Below are positions 1 through 10,700 of a stretch of DNA of 64,000 nucleotides, piece after piece (within the stretch, counting starts at the first letter, position 1; each line of letters begins with the position of its first letter). A program made the position numbers and the translations under genes. The stretch spans positions 6,315,480 to 6,379,479 of the forward strand of contig JASKMD010000003.1 in the NCBI GenBank assembly GCA_030144725.1, read 5' to 3'. The notes beneath the pieces are model-generated. The model saw only the letters and a program-made list of their open reading frames with translations, made no database searches and was not told where the DNA came from. The DNA comes from Haematococcus lacustris (taxonomy: Eukaryota; Chlorophyta; Chlorophyceae; Chlamydomonadales; Haematococcaceae).

Positions 1-49
1 TCTCCCGCCGTGAGTAGTAGTACACCTGAAGGTACTGGTGGTGGAGTGA

Positions 50-231
50 TAGAAAGAAAGACTACGCCCTTGCCGATGGGCGTGAGTCAAGGGAAGTTGG
101 TGCCTCGGGCCTTGCGGTCACCTTGCAAACCAACCCACTCATGTCGTCAGGTGGGGTCGAACCCGTGACCTTCCACTCGTTGCGGTATCACCCATCACCA
201 ATTGAGCCACCAACCGCACGACGGGGCGGGA
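50..231 (-). mobile_element. tRNA-derived SINE with CTTT tail
   Basis: Read on the minus strand, this 182-bp unit has a tRNA-like head. The A-box-like TGGCTCAATTGG (about 212-201) is followed some 40 nt later by the B-box-like GGTTCGACCCC (about 162-152), and the unit ends in a short CTTTCTTTCT tail. It is flanked by a perfect 13-bp direct repeat GGTGGTGGAGTGA at 37-49 and 232-244, as expected for a target-site duplication made by LINE-type reverse transcription. The T-arm does not pair well, so this is a SINE and not a functional tRNA gene. The TTTC-type tail is shared with other retroposons in this window, suggesting one mobilising LINE. Confidence 0.75.
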
Positions 232-698
232 GGTGGTGGAGTGACCTGACCCAGGCTGTGTGCCTTCCAGGTGGTGCAGGGAACCAGGAGAGTGTCACAG
301 CAGTGCTTTGTACGTTGGGGTGCCGGCTGCGTGGGGGCTGGGTGGGCGTGCAAGGTGGTGCGGCAAGGCTCTTGCAAGGTGGGATGCCTCACAATCCGTC
401 ATCCATGATGAGCCAGCTAGCAGCCTGGGTGCCCTGGCAACGGAAGGGACCCAATGGCTGCTGCGCCCAGCTTGGGGCCTGCGGCATGTCCAGCTGTTTC
501 AAGGCTACCCAGCACCCCCGCTCCCTCCCGCACCTACCCAGCCACCTTACACCAGCATATGCACCTTGCCAAGCTCGTCCCTGGGTCACCTCACTTCAAG
601 CTTCCTTGTAGGGCAGATGGCTGGACGGGGACACCAAACCATTCCTCAGATAGGGGAAGGAGTACCCAGCTGCCCTCAATCAAAGCTACCTTCCAACA

Positions 699-2095
699 AT
701 GATCCCTACCCTTACCACGAGGATGGAGGATACGCCGGAGCTAGATGTTAATAACCAAGCTGCAGCAGCTGATTTGGATAGTGTACCCGAGCGCCCCAAC
801 GCGTTACTGCCCGCTTTGGCCCACTTTATCCATGCAGGCTCCAGAGGTGGGGCGGACGCGCCAACCCACTCAATGCGCAGCTCTGCGGATAAGGAGGACA
901 GCAACGCACTCAAGGCGCACGCCATCTATGTGCCTGACTACTTAGGAAGTGGACATGGTGAACGGGGTGGGATGTGTGAGAACGCTGCGTTAAAGCGGGG
1001 GTTGAAGCATGAAATGTCGCAGTTCCGATAAAATGATGTACCATCGCACGCAGCTCATTGCACAGGTTACGCAGTTGCGAAAGGATCCCTCAGAGTCTGT
1101 CTCGGAATACATGCGACGAGCGCAGCACCTAGCGTCCGACATTGCCAAGACAGGCCCAGAGCTGCCCGAACAAGACATTGCATGCTTCGCGCTGTTGGGG
1201 CTGCCGAACGACTACGATGCACTGGTGGTCTCGCTCATGAACAAGCCCCAACGCATGTCTGACATCCTGCACAAGATGCAATGCCAAGAAGAGCTCATCG
1301 CAACAAGGCAGATGGCTAAAGACGAGAGCAGCAGGTGTGAACCTCCAGCAAAGACCTCAGTACAGCTGTCTCCTCCTCCTGCTTTCCTTGTGACCTCTAA
1401 CTCTGCTGCTACTACCTTGATGTTTGGCATTGCGGCCTTTGTCTTTTACCAATGCTTGCATTGCCTTGTGGCGCAGGGTGCTGATCAGGACAGAGGACCT
1501 GGAGCGCCAGGCAGCTCAGAAGCGCTGCGCCGACAGCTATGATCTTGGCCACCCAGCAGGTCCTCGCTGCAGGCGTCCCTCCTCTCCTCCTCCAGCCAAC
1601 CCTCATTGCCGTGACGAGCCTGCAAGGGAGGGCTGCTGGGTCCTGGCCCCTCCCAACACCTACCACCACCTCACCTGTGACGAGGACCTACTCGCTGACT
1701 ACCGGCCCTTTACTCGCTACTTCATGCTGAATGGCCGAGAGGTCAAGGCTGTGGGCATTGGGCGGGCCACCATCACCACCCCTTACGCCTCGTTGTGGCT
1801 GCACAACGTCCTCCACGTACCCTCCATGACCTGCAACCTGATGAGCCTGGACGACACGCCCACAGCCACCCGCATGCATGCCAGAGGCTTGTGGGTGAAG
1901 CTGACTACGTGCAAGGGCCGCATCTTGGCAGTGTCAAGGCCGGAGCTGCACCCTGTGAAGTGCTTTGGGACGGGGCCTCCTCCTGAGCTGTATGGTGAGG
2001 AGTATGAGGTCACGGGTGGCCTGAGCGACATCAGCTGCAGGGTCACATGGACCTGGAACAGGTCCATGCCCCAGCACCTTATGTACATCAAATAG
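699..2095 (+). pseudogene. Ty1/copia retrotransposon fragment (gag and protease region)
   Basis: Three successive plus-strand frames carry pieces of a copia-type polyprotein. Around 1010-1420 the translation resembles the UBN2/Retrotran_gag_2 domain, with motifs such as LRKDPSESVSEYMRRAQHL and FALLGLPNDYDALV. Around 1640-1880 another frame resembles the copia protease (RYFMLNGREVKAVGIG and WLHNVLHVPSMTCNLMSL). The expected DSGA active site before the HH(M/L)T motif has become APPNTYHHLT, so the catalytic Asp is gone. No integrase, RT or LTR follows. The 699-1008 part is only tentatively gag. This is a dead fragment. Confidence 0.7.
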
Positions 2096-3716
2096 GTATC
2101 CTTAGGCAACTGCAGAAACAGTGAAACCGCCCAGTGATGCTGAAACAGGGCCATGGCAGCTGCCCTGCACTCCAGCGCTTCATGCACATCTAGACACCCC
2201 TGCTGGGGCAGTCTGAGAAGCACTGCAGTGAGAGGATGGCAGTGTGGCAGTGCAGTAGAAGGTGCAGTGTAATGTGAAGATCACTTGACCCTTGAACAGG
2301 GCTGCCTTGCCCTTGTCTTTTAGCGACATATCCTTAGGCAACAGTAGAAACAGTGGCGTTGTCTAGTGGTGCCGGAAACAGGGCTGTGCCATGCCTCCAT
2401 GCCTCACATGCTGGCCTGCACTTGGGGCTCATATCTTGAGCCTGTCCATGGTCATTTGGCCGTATATGTGTATGTACACATTTGTCGCAGCACAGTGTGG
2501 CTGTGTGTTGATGCGCAGCTGGAATGCTGCCGGTGCTGCATGCATCAGCATGACTCACCTCCCCTGCCACTGCCTCACGTTCTCGTGATTGGCATATGCC
2601 TGGCATGCAGTTGTACATTTGCAGTTGTACTGCATGCTGCTATTGTGGGATTGATTGAACGAGTTGCTTTGCAGTCGTTACTGCAGTGTACATATATCTA
2701 TGTACCAGCAGCTTCTCCCCAGCTCCTCTGCCAGGATGTGTGGCCCAGTGAGAGGCCCCGCCTGTGCATGTGCTGGTCTGCATCATTGGAGCAGAGCCAT
2801 GAGGCGCTGTGATGCAGACATCAGCAGGAGGGCCAGGCCGCATACGGACTATTGCCCACTAGTGATCTCTAGTGTTCCCGCTAGTGGCCACTAGTGGTCC
2901 GGCTCAAATGGATGCTCTAGTGAGGGCCGAGGGGGCTGGCAGCTGTCACCAGGGTGGCGGTGCGTGCTGTGTCATGACAGGGGCCCTGCATCACCTTCCA
3001 CATGTATGCAGTGGGGTGGCAGAGGCAGTTGGCGGTGTTGCCTGGTGCAGAGAGTTGCTTGATGGTAGGAGTGAGAGGAGGTGTGGGTGGGGCAGCCATG
3101 CATGGGTGGGTGTGGGTGGTGCTGCTTTGTTACGGTGGAATGAGTGACATGACATAGTAACCGTGATAGTGAGATGGTCAACAATATACGGATGAAGGGA
3201 GCACCTGACTGACCTTGCTTTGATGCCCAGCTGGGCGCATGTTTATGCCATATGAAACTTGTGTAAAACTGGAGCCCGCATACAACTTGAGTAAAAGGGC
3301 CGCGCGTTGAACAGCTTTGACCGCCCTAGAGAAGCGGCCCACAAACAGTAAACTGGAATGGTGAACTGACGCCTAATTCTGCTTGGTGCCCAAACGGACA
3401 CTTTGATGTTGATAGTGTATTCAGCTGCAACGGACAATGTGCATCGGCCATCCTCCCCCTCTCCAGGGGTTGTGTGGGTCAGGGGCCCTGTTGACATTGC
3501 AGAGGCAGCGGATAGGGCGCACATCTCACGTCGCACCTGAGTCACACCCCGCACCTCACCTCGCATAAGACGACAATAAGATGATAAGACGACACACAAA
3601 CATCCTCGAAATTCCTTTGCTGCATGACCACTGGCAGTGCAGAAATGCTACAACCAACTTGCCAGAGCCACCGTCCATGCCGCCATCCACACCAGCCATG
3701 CGCATGGTGAAGCATG
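2096..3716. other. intergenic stretch with a short local duplication
   Basis: I see no convincing gene here; open frames are short and lack recognisable domains. A segment starting TCCTTAGGCAAC and containing AACAGTG and GGAAACAGGGC-like blocks occurs at about 2098-2155 and again at about 2331-2390, so it was locally duplicated. Around 2860-2900 there is a run of ACTAGTG motifs. Confidence 0.5.
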
Positions 3717-4781
3717 TCACCAAAAGTGGTGTTCGTGGCTTGGGCTCGACGCCCTCACCCCGCCCTGGCCTAGAGCCGAGACAGGGCACCCTTGAGGGTT
3801 GTACTGCCGGGGGATAAAGCTGTTGGCGTGGTGCATGGGTGAAGCATGGTAGGGGCTGAAATGTTGGGCAGCATGACCAGCAATGGGTGCTTGCGCAAAA
3901 GTCCCGACACCGCCGTGCATATGCTGGCCGAGCTGCGGACCTAGACCGGACGGAGGCAAAATGCTCTGGCTTGGCCCAGCCAGGTTGTCGGAATACGCAC
4001 GGTGCCAGGGAGAAGGGCCGGCTGCGGTCACACCCCCGTCATCTAAAGCAACTGCCGGGTGGTGTAAGCTGGCGCCCAGACCCGTCCCCCACATTGAGGC
4101 ACCCAGCAACTGCGACTGCGCGAGCGACTGGCCTGCCGCGGCCGCGAACCGGCAGCTGCTGCGAAGCTGCGCAGCCCCCGCCAGACGCCGGTGCTGCACG
4201 CTGGTGTCCGAGCTTTCGTACAGCCGGTGCAACAGCGCGTGCCCCGCCATGAGCCGGCGCGACAGGTCCGCGGTCTCATTTGTGGGGAGCAGCAGCTGCA
4301 GTGTGCCTGACGCGCCCAGGTCAGAGTTGCTGAGGTCCAGCCTCACGGACGACGCGGAGGTCCACGCGTGCGGGAGGACTGGTGCCGACGGAGGCACTGG
4401 CGGCATCTCCGCGCCGGGCCGGCCCACTTCTGTCGTCCCGCTGGGTGGCTGGGCAGGGACGCGGGGAGCGGGTCCTGGGCTTCCTGGCGGTCCAATTGTT
4501 GCGGCAGCCATTGAGTGAGGCTCGTCCATTGCAGTGTGAGCCTCCACCCCCGCCCTGGAACCCACTCCCATACCCGTCCCTACACCTAAGGGAGAGGGAG
4601 GTGCGGCTGGCATGTTCCAAGCTGCCATGGGTGGAGTGCTCCAAATAGAGGCAGCAGCAGGCATGAGCGGAGCGTCAAAAAGGGAAGCTTGGAGGAAGGA
4701 TGCCATGGGCGCCCAGCTACCAGACAGCTGCCCCAGCTCCTGGCCAGAAGGGTAAGGTAGGGGGCTTTGCCACACCTCTTC

Positions 4782-4815
<34 letters not shown>

Positions 4816-5420
4816 TGTGCTCTGTTTTGCGCTTGCACAACATGCGCATGCACCTCATCTTGATGCTGCTGCTGTTGGACTTGCCGTTGCCGCAGCGCTG
4901 CAGACCCAGCTGCCCCCCCTGCTTCCACCCCATCATCCTCACACCCCTGCTGGCAGTCTGCATGCTCTGGCTGGGGCTCGAGCCCATGACCTGCCAGGTC
5001 AGCCCCACCCAGCTGCCCACCTTCCTTGCAGCCCCCCTCCCGGCCCCCTCCCCCTTGCTGTCTCAACGTCTGACTGCTCAGCACGGTGCTGGTAGCGTTG
5101 GGGGAGAGGGCTCCTGGGCCGGCTTGCATGGCGCGAAAGTGTGAGGCAGAGGTGAAGCGGCGGCTGCCTGGCACTGGTGAGTCCCACGCCCCAGGTGCCC
5201 CCTGTTGTGGGGTGTGGAGGGCGTAGGGGTAGGCGTAGGGGTAGGGGAAGGAGGGCCTGGCGGGCTGGGGAGAGAAGGGGCTCACGCTGGCATGTGGGTT
5301 GTGGCCTAGGGCCAGCAGCATGGCCTTGCCTGCATGCAGCCACATGCAACAGCCAGGCCATGCAAGGCAGAGTGACGGCTCAAGATATAAAACTTCTCCC
5401 GGGGGCTCATGGCTGGGCAC
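3717..5420 (-). CDS. low-complexity regulatory-type protein, probable 3' exon(s)
   Basis: A 567-codon open frame on the minus strand, ending with a stop at 3717. The product is rich in Ala, Pro, Gly, Ser and Gln, includes a run of 12 Gln (about 4784-4818), and has a less biased C-terminal third rich in His, Gln and Pro that ends EHHFW. Such composition is common in algal nuclear regulatory proteins, but no domain is recognised and I assign no function. The first 60-70 codons probably lie in an intron or 5' UTR: acceptor-like sites such as CTCTCCCCAG sit inside them, so the frame is likely the last exon of a spliced gene whose upstream exons I could not place. It could also be a fortuitous GC-rich frame. 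Confidence 0.45.
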
Positions 5421-6480
5421 ATGTCAGGTGTGTGCACATTGACTTAAATTCGGCTGAGAGGGATAAGGCAGGGGATGGATGGCCATGTAGTGAGCCATGT
5501 GCCCATGCAGCCTTGCACTGACCGGCAGGGCCTGGCTCCCATGTGGGGTATGTGGCCACAAAGGTGAGCAGGCTTTTCTCCAGCTTGCCTTGCCTGCATC
5601 AGGTCCAGCCAACAGCGGTGTGGGCCGAGGGGCCAGCAGGCAGGGGGCTGAGCAGCAGGCAGGGGGCTGAGCAGCAGGCAGGGGGCTGAGCACCTTGCGA
5701 ATACAGAGGCACCAGGCGAATACAGTGTGCGTAACCGTTTTGAGCAGACCAACAGAACCAGTGCAAGGAGACCTCAGCTGAGCTCACAACAGTGCACCGG
5801 CAACCAGCACAGCAGTGAGAGGAGAGGAACACGTGGGGTCAGTGTGTGCGGTGTCAAGGTGTTGTCAGAGTGTGTCCATGTGAGCTGTACCAGGCACTTG
5901 TAGGGCTGAGCAGATGAGCATCCCCGGCCCCGGTTGGCTGCGGCTACTGCTGGCCAGTGCAGAAGAGGCCCTGGCAGCCAGGGGAAGGTGGAGTGAGGTG
6001 GGTCTGGGCCGCAGCTGGCTGTTCAGGGGCTGAGTGGCAAAACCGGGGCCTAGACACAGCAAACTTGGGCATCAGGGCAAACTTGGGCAGGCCTGCTTAA
6101 AGTTGTATCAACACCGGGCCTAGACACGGCAAACTTGGGCATAAGGTCAGTCAGGCCCTGCTCAGATTTAAAACAGAGCAGGGCGCACAGTCATTGTTGG
6201 AGTATGGAGGTTGAAGTCATTCAGACCATCCAAGTTCCTGTGATTATTTGACTGTGTGTGTGCTGCCTTTAGTCATGCCCGGAGCATTTCAGGGGAAGCC
6301 ATGTCATGTGAGGTGGGGTGTACAGTGAGGCCAGGCTGGGTTGGGCTGGGATGGTGTCTGGGTAAGGGCAGTGGAGGGAGGGAGTGGGGCCGGACCTTGT
6401 GCGAGCAGCCTTGGGCAGCGGGCCACCTAGAGTAGCCGGCGCTCCGTACTTGACATTGCCGTGAGCCTGCAGCAGAGGGG
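5421..6480. other. intergenic stretch with a short minisatellite
   Basis: No supported gene. A 21-bp unit containing GCAGGCAGGGGGCTGAGCA is repeated three times at about 5634-5692. A pair of near-identical segments (CCGGGCCTAGACAC, then GCAAACTTGGGCAT) occurs at about 6043-6075 and 6114-6145. Upstream exons of the 3717-5420 gene may be hidden here. Confidence 0.4.
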
Positions 6481-6486
6481 TTAGAA

Positions 6487-6542
6487 TTAGGGGGTTGGGG
6501 TTAAGCTAACCCTAACCCTAACCCTAACCCAACCCTAACCCT
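6487..6542. repeat. interstitial telomere-like tract, head-to-head
   Basis: A G-rich degenerate segment (TTAGGGGGTTGGGGTTA, 6487-6503) is followed within 3 nt by a C-rich array of five CCCTAA-type units ending at 6542. The unit is TTAGGG, the human-type telomere motif reported for some Chlamydomonadales, and not the TTTTAGGG of Chlamydomonas. G-rich followed by C-rich is the head-to-head arrangement expected from fused or inserted telomeric DNA. Confidence 0.75.
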
Positions 6543-6579
6543 GCAGCAGTGCCAGCAGTGCTCACTGCAATGATAGCGC

Positions 6580-7276
6580 AGCAGCAGCGGTGGCAGGGGC
6601 AGCAGCAGCAGTGGAGGCTGCGGCAGCAGCAGCAGCGGTGGCAGGGGCAGCAGCAGCAGTGGAGGCTGCGGCAGCAGGGATGGTATCAGGGGCTTTGGCA
6701 GCGGTGAAGGCTGCCACAGTGGCCGCAGGGGCAGCAGCACCGCACCGCACCGCAAGCAGAGGCACTGTACTGGTAACATCAAGGGGCATGCTGGCAGGAC
6801 ACTGAACCTATACTGGCAATGGCACAAGGGGCCGGCAGCAGCCAATAGGCAGTGGCAGCAGCCAGTAGCAGCATGATGCTCTCAACAGCCATAAGCAGCA
6901 GCATGCTGAGTAGGGGTGGTGGCAGCAGCAGCCAATAGGCAGTGGCAGCAGCCGGTAGCTATGTGGCCATGGAGCCAGTAGCCCTGAGCAGCATGATGCT
7001 CGCAGCAGCCATAAGCAGCAGCATGGTGGCAGCAGCAGAGCACACGCAAAACACTGGAATTTACATTCCTTGGTACTGGCAACAAGGCCATACTGGGCAG
7101 TGGCATGCGAGGACTGGCATTATCAGTCACATCAATAGTGGACTTCTTTTAGGGGACTGATTGATACTATAGAACTTCTCCTGCGGCTGCTGTTTCGAGA
7201 CCAGCATAAGCCTGAAGCAGCAGCAGTGGCAGATGGGCAGCAGGAGCCCGCAGGAGCATACTGGGGCAGGCTGGCT
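6580..7276. repeat. GCA-rich minisatellites downstream of the ATG9 exons
   Basis: At 6580-6740 a GCAGCAGCAGCGGTGGCAGG-type unit of about 57 nt is repeated about twice, then decays. At about 6837-6905 and 6929-7020 a block of about 90 nt (CCAATAGGCAGTGGCAGCAG to CATAAGCAGCAGCATG) is present as a tandem pair. The C-terminal exons of ATG9 are expected on the minus strand in or below this stretch, but none could be recognised. Confidence 0.6.
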
Positions 7277-7762
7277 GCAGTGTGATGCCAGTAGATCAGC
7301 AGTGTGATGCCAGCAGATCAGCAGTGTGATGCCAGTAGATCAGCAGTGTGATGCCAGCAGATCAGCAGTGTGATGCCAGCAGATCAGCAGTGTGATGCCA
7401 GCAGATCAGCAGTGTGATGCCAGCAGATCAGCAGTGTGATGCCAGCAGATCAGCAGTGTGATGCCAGCAGATCAGCAGTGTGATGCCAGCAGATCAGCAG
7501 TGTGATGCCAGCAGATCAGCAGTGTGATGCCAGCAGATCAGCAGTGTGATGCCAGCAGATCAGCAGTGTGATGCCAGCAGATCAGCAGTGTGATGCCAGC
7601 AGATCAGCAGTGTGATGCCAGCAGATCAGCAGTGTGATGCCAGCAGATCAGCAGTGTGATGCCAGCAGATCAGCAGTGTGATGCCAGCAGATCAGCAGTG
7701 TGATGCCAGCAGATCAGCAGTGTGATGCCAGCAGATCAGCAGTGTGATGCCAGCAGATCAGC
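7277..7762. repeat. 22-bp minisatellite, about 22 copies
   Basis: The unit AGATCAGCAGTGTGATGCC plus AGC (22 bp) is repeated almost perfectly over about 485 bp. It abuts the last recognised ATG9 exon and therefore lies in the following intron on the minus strand. There are no spacers of varying sequence, so it is a simple minisatellite and not a CRISPR array. Confidence 0.95.
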
Positions 7763-7776
7763 TGCAGGGCAGCCAC

Positions 7777-10700
7777 CTGCAGGTCAAAGGCAGCGAAGCT
7801 GCACACATCCCCCACACCCTCCACATGGACTGTGAAGTCCGCCACGAAGCAGGTGATGGCCTCTGCAGGCACCAACGGGCAGCACACCGTGGCACCAAGG
7901 GCATGTCACTCCACAGTGCGCGGGTCACATCAAACCCCCCAGGTCACACTACTGCCACTCTGGTCACTCTACAGTGGCCATGCTGGTCACTCTGCAGTGC
8001 AACCGTGTTTGGCTGCTGCAGGGTGGTGGGAGGGGAGAGGGGCGGGAGAGCTGCTGCTACATGGTGCTGCTGCTGCTGCTAGAGCTGATGCCATGTCCTG
8101 ATTAGGCACGACAGCATGTCCCACTGTGGCTATACAGGCCTCCTCTGAGTCCGCCTACACAGTCCTCCCCCTCCACCTCTCCACCCCCTTGCCCTGCCCC
8201 TGTCCCCTACCCTGAGCTCCCTACCTACCTATGAACTTCCTCGGACCCCCACCCACCGCCCCCGCCCCCGTCCCCACCCTCCTGCCCTACCCACCCTGCC
8301 CCTGCCTCCTCCCCTTACCCACCACCCCCGCCCTCACCCCCCTGGCCTAAGCCCACCCTGGGCCTGCCTGCACACTGGGGGAGGGTGAGGTACAGCATGA
8401 AGGGGGTCAGCACCACAGACGCCAGCTCCTCCAGGAACAGCAGGATCTGCAGCCAGAGGGGGTCAGGCGGAGGGGTCAGGGGGAAGAGGCTGCAGGGCTG
8501 AAGGCTGTAGGGCTATGAGGGGCTAAAGTGCTGGCAGGCTGGATGAAAGGGCGGTGGAGGCTGAATTGGCTCGAGGCTCAAGGGTGAGTCATGACAGGGA
8601 ATAGGGAGGTCAGGAGGCAGGCTTAGGGCTGAAGTGGAAATGATAGGGGTTAAGGTTCACGTTCCTTTTCTCTTTTTGGCTCAGGAGCGTACAAAGGTAG
8701 GGGGTTCGAGACTTCGCGGCTCAGGAGCTTAGGAGGCTGAGAGGTGTGGGGTACTTGGGGCTAGGGCTAGGACATGTTGGTTATTGAATTGTTGGCTGGT
8801 AGCATGGGCTGTGCCTCAATATGAAACCACACTGGTTGACATAGATGAGGTTCAGTAGCTGAAGGTATGCAATGGTGGAGGCAGTGGCTGCAGTGGCGGC
8901 AGTGGCAGTGGCAGTGGCAGGGGCAGTGGCAGGGTCAGGGTCAGGGTCAGGGTCAGGGTCAGGGTCAGGGTCAGGGTCAGGGTCAGGGCCAGGGTCAGGG
9001 TCAGGGTCAGGGTCAGGGTCAGGGTCAGGGTCAGGGTCAGGGTCAGGGTCAGGGTCAGGGTCAGGGTCAAGGTCAAGGTCAGGGTCAGGGTCAGGGGCAG
9101 GGGCTAAGGAGGCAGGGCAGCGCTGCAGTGGCCCACACCTTGTACTGGAACAGCTGGTTGAATGCGGCCTGCACCTCAGCGGTGTGGGCGCGGCCTCGCC
9201 AGTGGCGGGGCAGGTAATGTGTGTGGGCCACCACCTGCAGAGGGAGAGGGGAGGAGGAATGGCAGGCAACGGAGGGAGGGGAGGGGGAGGGAGGGGGCGA
9301 GGATGGGAGGGTGGGAAGGAGGGGAGGAGGGGAGGAGGGGAGAGTAGGAGGAGGGCAGGAGGGCAGGTGGGGAGGAGGGGAGGAGGGGAGGAGGGCAGAA
9401 GGGCAGGAGGGCAGGAGGGGAGGAGGGGAGGAGGGGAGCTGAAGAGGAGCAGGGGAAAGCTTAGTGTGTGTTGGCCACAACTTGTGCACGTGTTTGGCCA
9501 TGACCCTCCCATGCGTGGTTGCATGGGACCCCCACCTCTTGCATTGCTCGCTCTGGGTCATAGCCAACAGGCTCCTCGTCAATGAAAGCCCTGCACAGTG
9601 ACATGGCAGCACTTAGGACCTAGAGCAGGAGCCCCATATAGCCATAGCAGCAGGTGCACTAAGTTTGTGTCGCCCTTCAGCCATCCACCCAGTCTTGAAG
9701 CAGGTGTGACCAGGCGTGACTACAGCAGCCTGGTGCGATGCCAAGGTGTGGCCAGGTGTTACCTGCTGGCTGTGAGCACGACCCCCAGGGTTGCCAGCCA
9801 CCAGACGAGGTGACGACCCAGCAGCGGGCGCTCCAACAGCTTCTCATCCAGCAGCGTCAGCTACAGGGCAGAGGTACCAGGGGCAAGCAGCAACAGTCAG
9901 GGGTGGGGCGCAGCAGCAGCAGCAGGTTAGGAGGTACAAGGAGGTAGCAGAAGAGCGCCCAAGGGGTGCAAGGAGCCAGGAAGCAAGCCAGGTGGGAGAG
10001 ATAGGGAGGCTGGGTCGGGGGGGGGTCACCAGGGGGTCCATGGAGCAAGCACAGGCAGGAGCAGCAGGGGCAGGAGCAGGGCGGCATCAGCAGCTGGGGC
10101 GACACAAGGCATCGCTGTGAGCCACAGCAGGTGCAGGGGAACAGCAGGGGCAGGAGCAGCAAAGGCAGGGGAGTCCATGGAGCAAGCAGGGGCAGGAGCA
10201 GCAGGGGCAGGGGAACAGCAGGGGCAGGAGCAGCAAAGGCAGGGGAGTCCATGGAGCAAGCAGGGGCAGGAGCAGCAGGGGCAGGGGAACAGCAGGGGCA
10301 GGAGCAGCAAAGGCAGGGGAATCCTGACCTCACCAGCAGCAGCAGGGCTGTGAAGCTGCCGGTGATGAAGACGGTGAAGCGGGCCAGGCTGGCCAGGCTG
10401 AAGGAGGGGAACTGGCCAACATAGCGGCTGGCGGGGGCGTGGGCGCAGTCCAGCCTGACAGCACACACACCACCACCACACACAGCCTGACACAGCCTGA
10501 CACAGCCTGACACAGCCTGACACAGCACACACACCACCACCACCACACACCCAGTCTTGGCGCCACACACATACATGGCCTCAAGGCCCTGACTTTGCAG
10601 CCATTGTTTGCATTGACAGGTGGCATTGGCATTAGCATTGGCATTGGCATTGACAGTTTCATCTCGATCCTTCACCTCAGAGCAGCTTCTTGGCTTCAGG

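Noticed and set aside
150..220. Functional tRNA gene
   Set aside because: A and B boxes exist but the T-stem and acceptor do not pair, and a tail and TSD show it is a SINE.
7277..7762. Possible CRISPR array
   Set aside because: The 22-bp unit is contiguous without unique spacers, in a eukaryotic intron.
8781..9585. Frames rich in GSGSG, PDPDPD or TLTLTL
   Set aside because: Produced by the GGGTCA hexamer array within an ATG9 intron; the true coding there is only the 9139-9234 and 9536-9590 exons.
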